Source: Diadema setosum (taxonomy: Eukaryota; Echinodermata; Echinoidea; Diadematoida; Diadematidae). Taken from it: 64,000 nucleotides of DNA. The notes below the pieces were generated by a model. It saw nothing but the letters and a program-made list of their open reading frames with translations, searched no databases and was not told the origin of the DNA. The first letter of the stretch is position 1. Each line of letters starts with the position of its first letter. This document shows positions 63,786 to 64,000 of this stretch, piece after piece. Where the stretch lies: contig NC_092686.1 of assembly GCF_964275005.1 (NCBI RefSeq), forward strand, positions 44,638,333 through 44,702,332, in the 5' to 3' direction. The position numbers were made by a program, and so were the translations under genes.

Positions 63786-64000
63786 AGGACAAGTTCACCT
63801 TCATTTACAAAAGGGTTGAGAGAATGTAGCAATATTAGTAGAACACTTCATTGAAAGTTTGAGGAAAATCGAACAATCTGTTCAAAAGTTATGAATTTTT
63901 GAAGTTTTTGTGCAGTCACCACTGGATGAGAAGACTACTGCAGTGTATGATGTCACATGCGTACAACAATATAAGGAAAATATAAAGAGAATTTCACAAA
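63786..64000. mobile_element. GGACAAGTTCACC foldback element (family F), cut by window end
   Basis: Begins AGGACAAGTTCACCTTCATT after TTAA at 63782-63785, and continues with words shared with 31969-32586 (TGAGGAAAATC, CTGGATGAGAAGACTA, AATATAAAGA). The right end is outside the window. Confidence 0.82.

Overview
The window is animal nuclear DNA with spliced genes, GT-AG introns, abundant microsatellites and very many short inverted-repeat (foldback) transposons. I think it is a marine deuterostome, most likely an echinoderm. The reasons are TTAA-flanked foldback families of the type seen in echinoderm genomes, frequent TAGGCCTA and TACATGTA words, CR1-like LINE pieces and a vertebrate-like RTCB protein. 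The species assignment is inference; the gene calls come from the sequence.

Layout. (1) Positions 1-15641, plus strand: the last ten exons of the tRNA-splicing ligase gene RTCB; its first ~32 codons lie upstream of the window. Intron 8 (7.3 kb) holds two sets of nested elements. The first is a TTAA element, containing a second TTAA foldback element, containing an inverted ~940-bp copy of RTCB exon 7 with its flanking introns. The second is an outer CAGGG...CCCTG element, containing another such element that carries a 70-bp satellite, interrupted by a TAA-flanked foldback. (2) 15.6-24.4 kb: 3' UTR and intergenic DNA with small DNA transposons. (3) 24.38-24.97 kb: the 3' part of a LINE reverse transcriptase. 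(4) 25081-31116, minus strand: a four-exon gene assembled here from splice phases, encoding a small type I membrane protein with signal peptide, one EGF-like module, one transmembrane segment and a cytoplasmic tail with two PPSY motifs. (5) 31.7-42.5 kb: repeats, including a 38-bp tandem array split by a transposon and a 3.68-kb element with ~140-bp terminal inverted repeats and a 9-bp target duplication. (6) 42716-47724, plus strand: a three-exon gene for a 504-residue protein that I do not recognise. (7) 47.7-59.1 kb: intergenic DNA with large palindromes, hammerhead-like motifs and a CR1-like LINE fragment. (8) 59102-60694, plus strand: an intronless UDP-glycosyltransferase of the membrane-bound UGT family. 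(9) 60.7-64.0 kb: intergenic, ending inside another TTAA element.

The four host genes share no evident pathway: RNA ligation, a membrane EGF/PPxY protein, an unknown protein and a detoxification-type glycosyltransferase. The most unusual structure is the RTCB inverted duplication. If the assembly is right, the pre-mRNA could fold into a ~940-bp duplex that buries exon 7 and loops out exon 8. No virus-derived or capsid-bearing element was recognised, and I found no CRISPR, rRNA or convincing tRNA.
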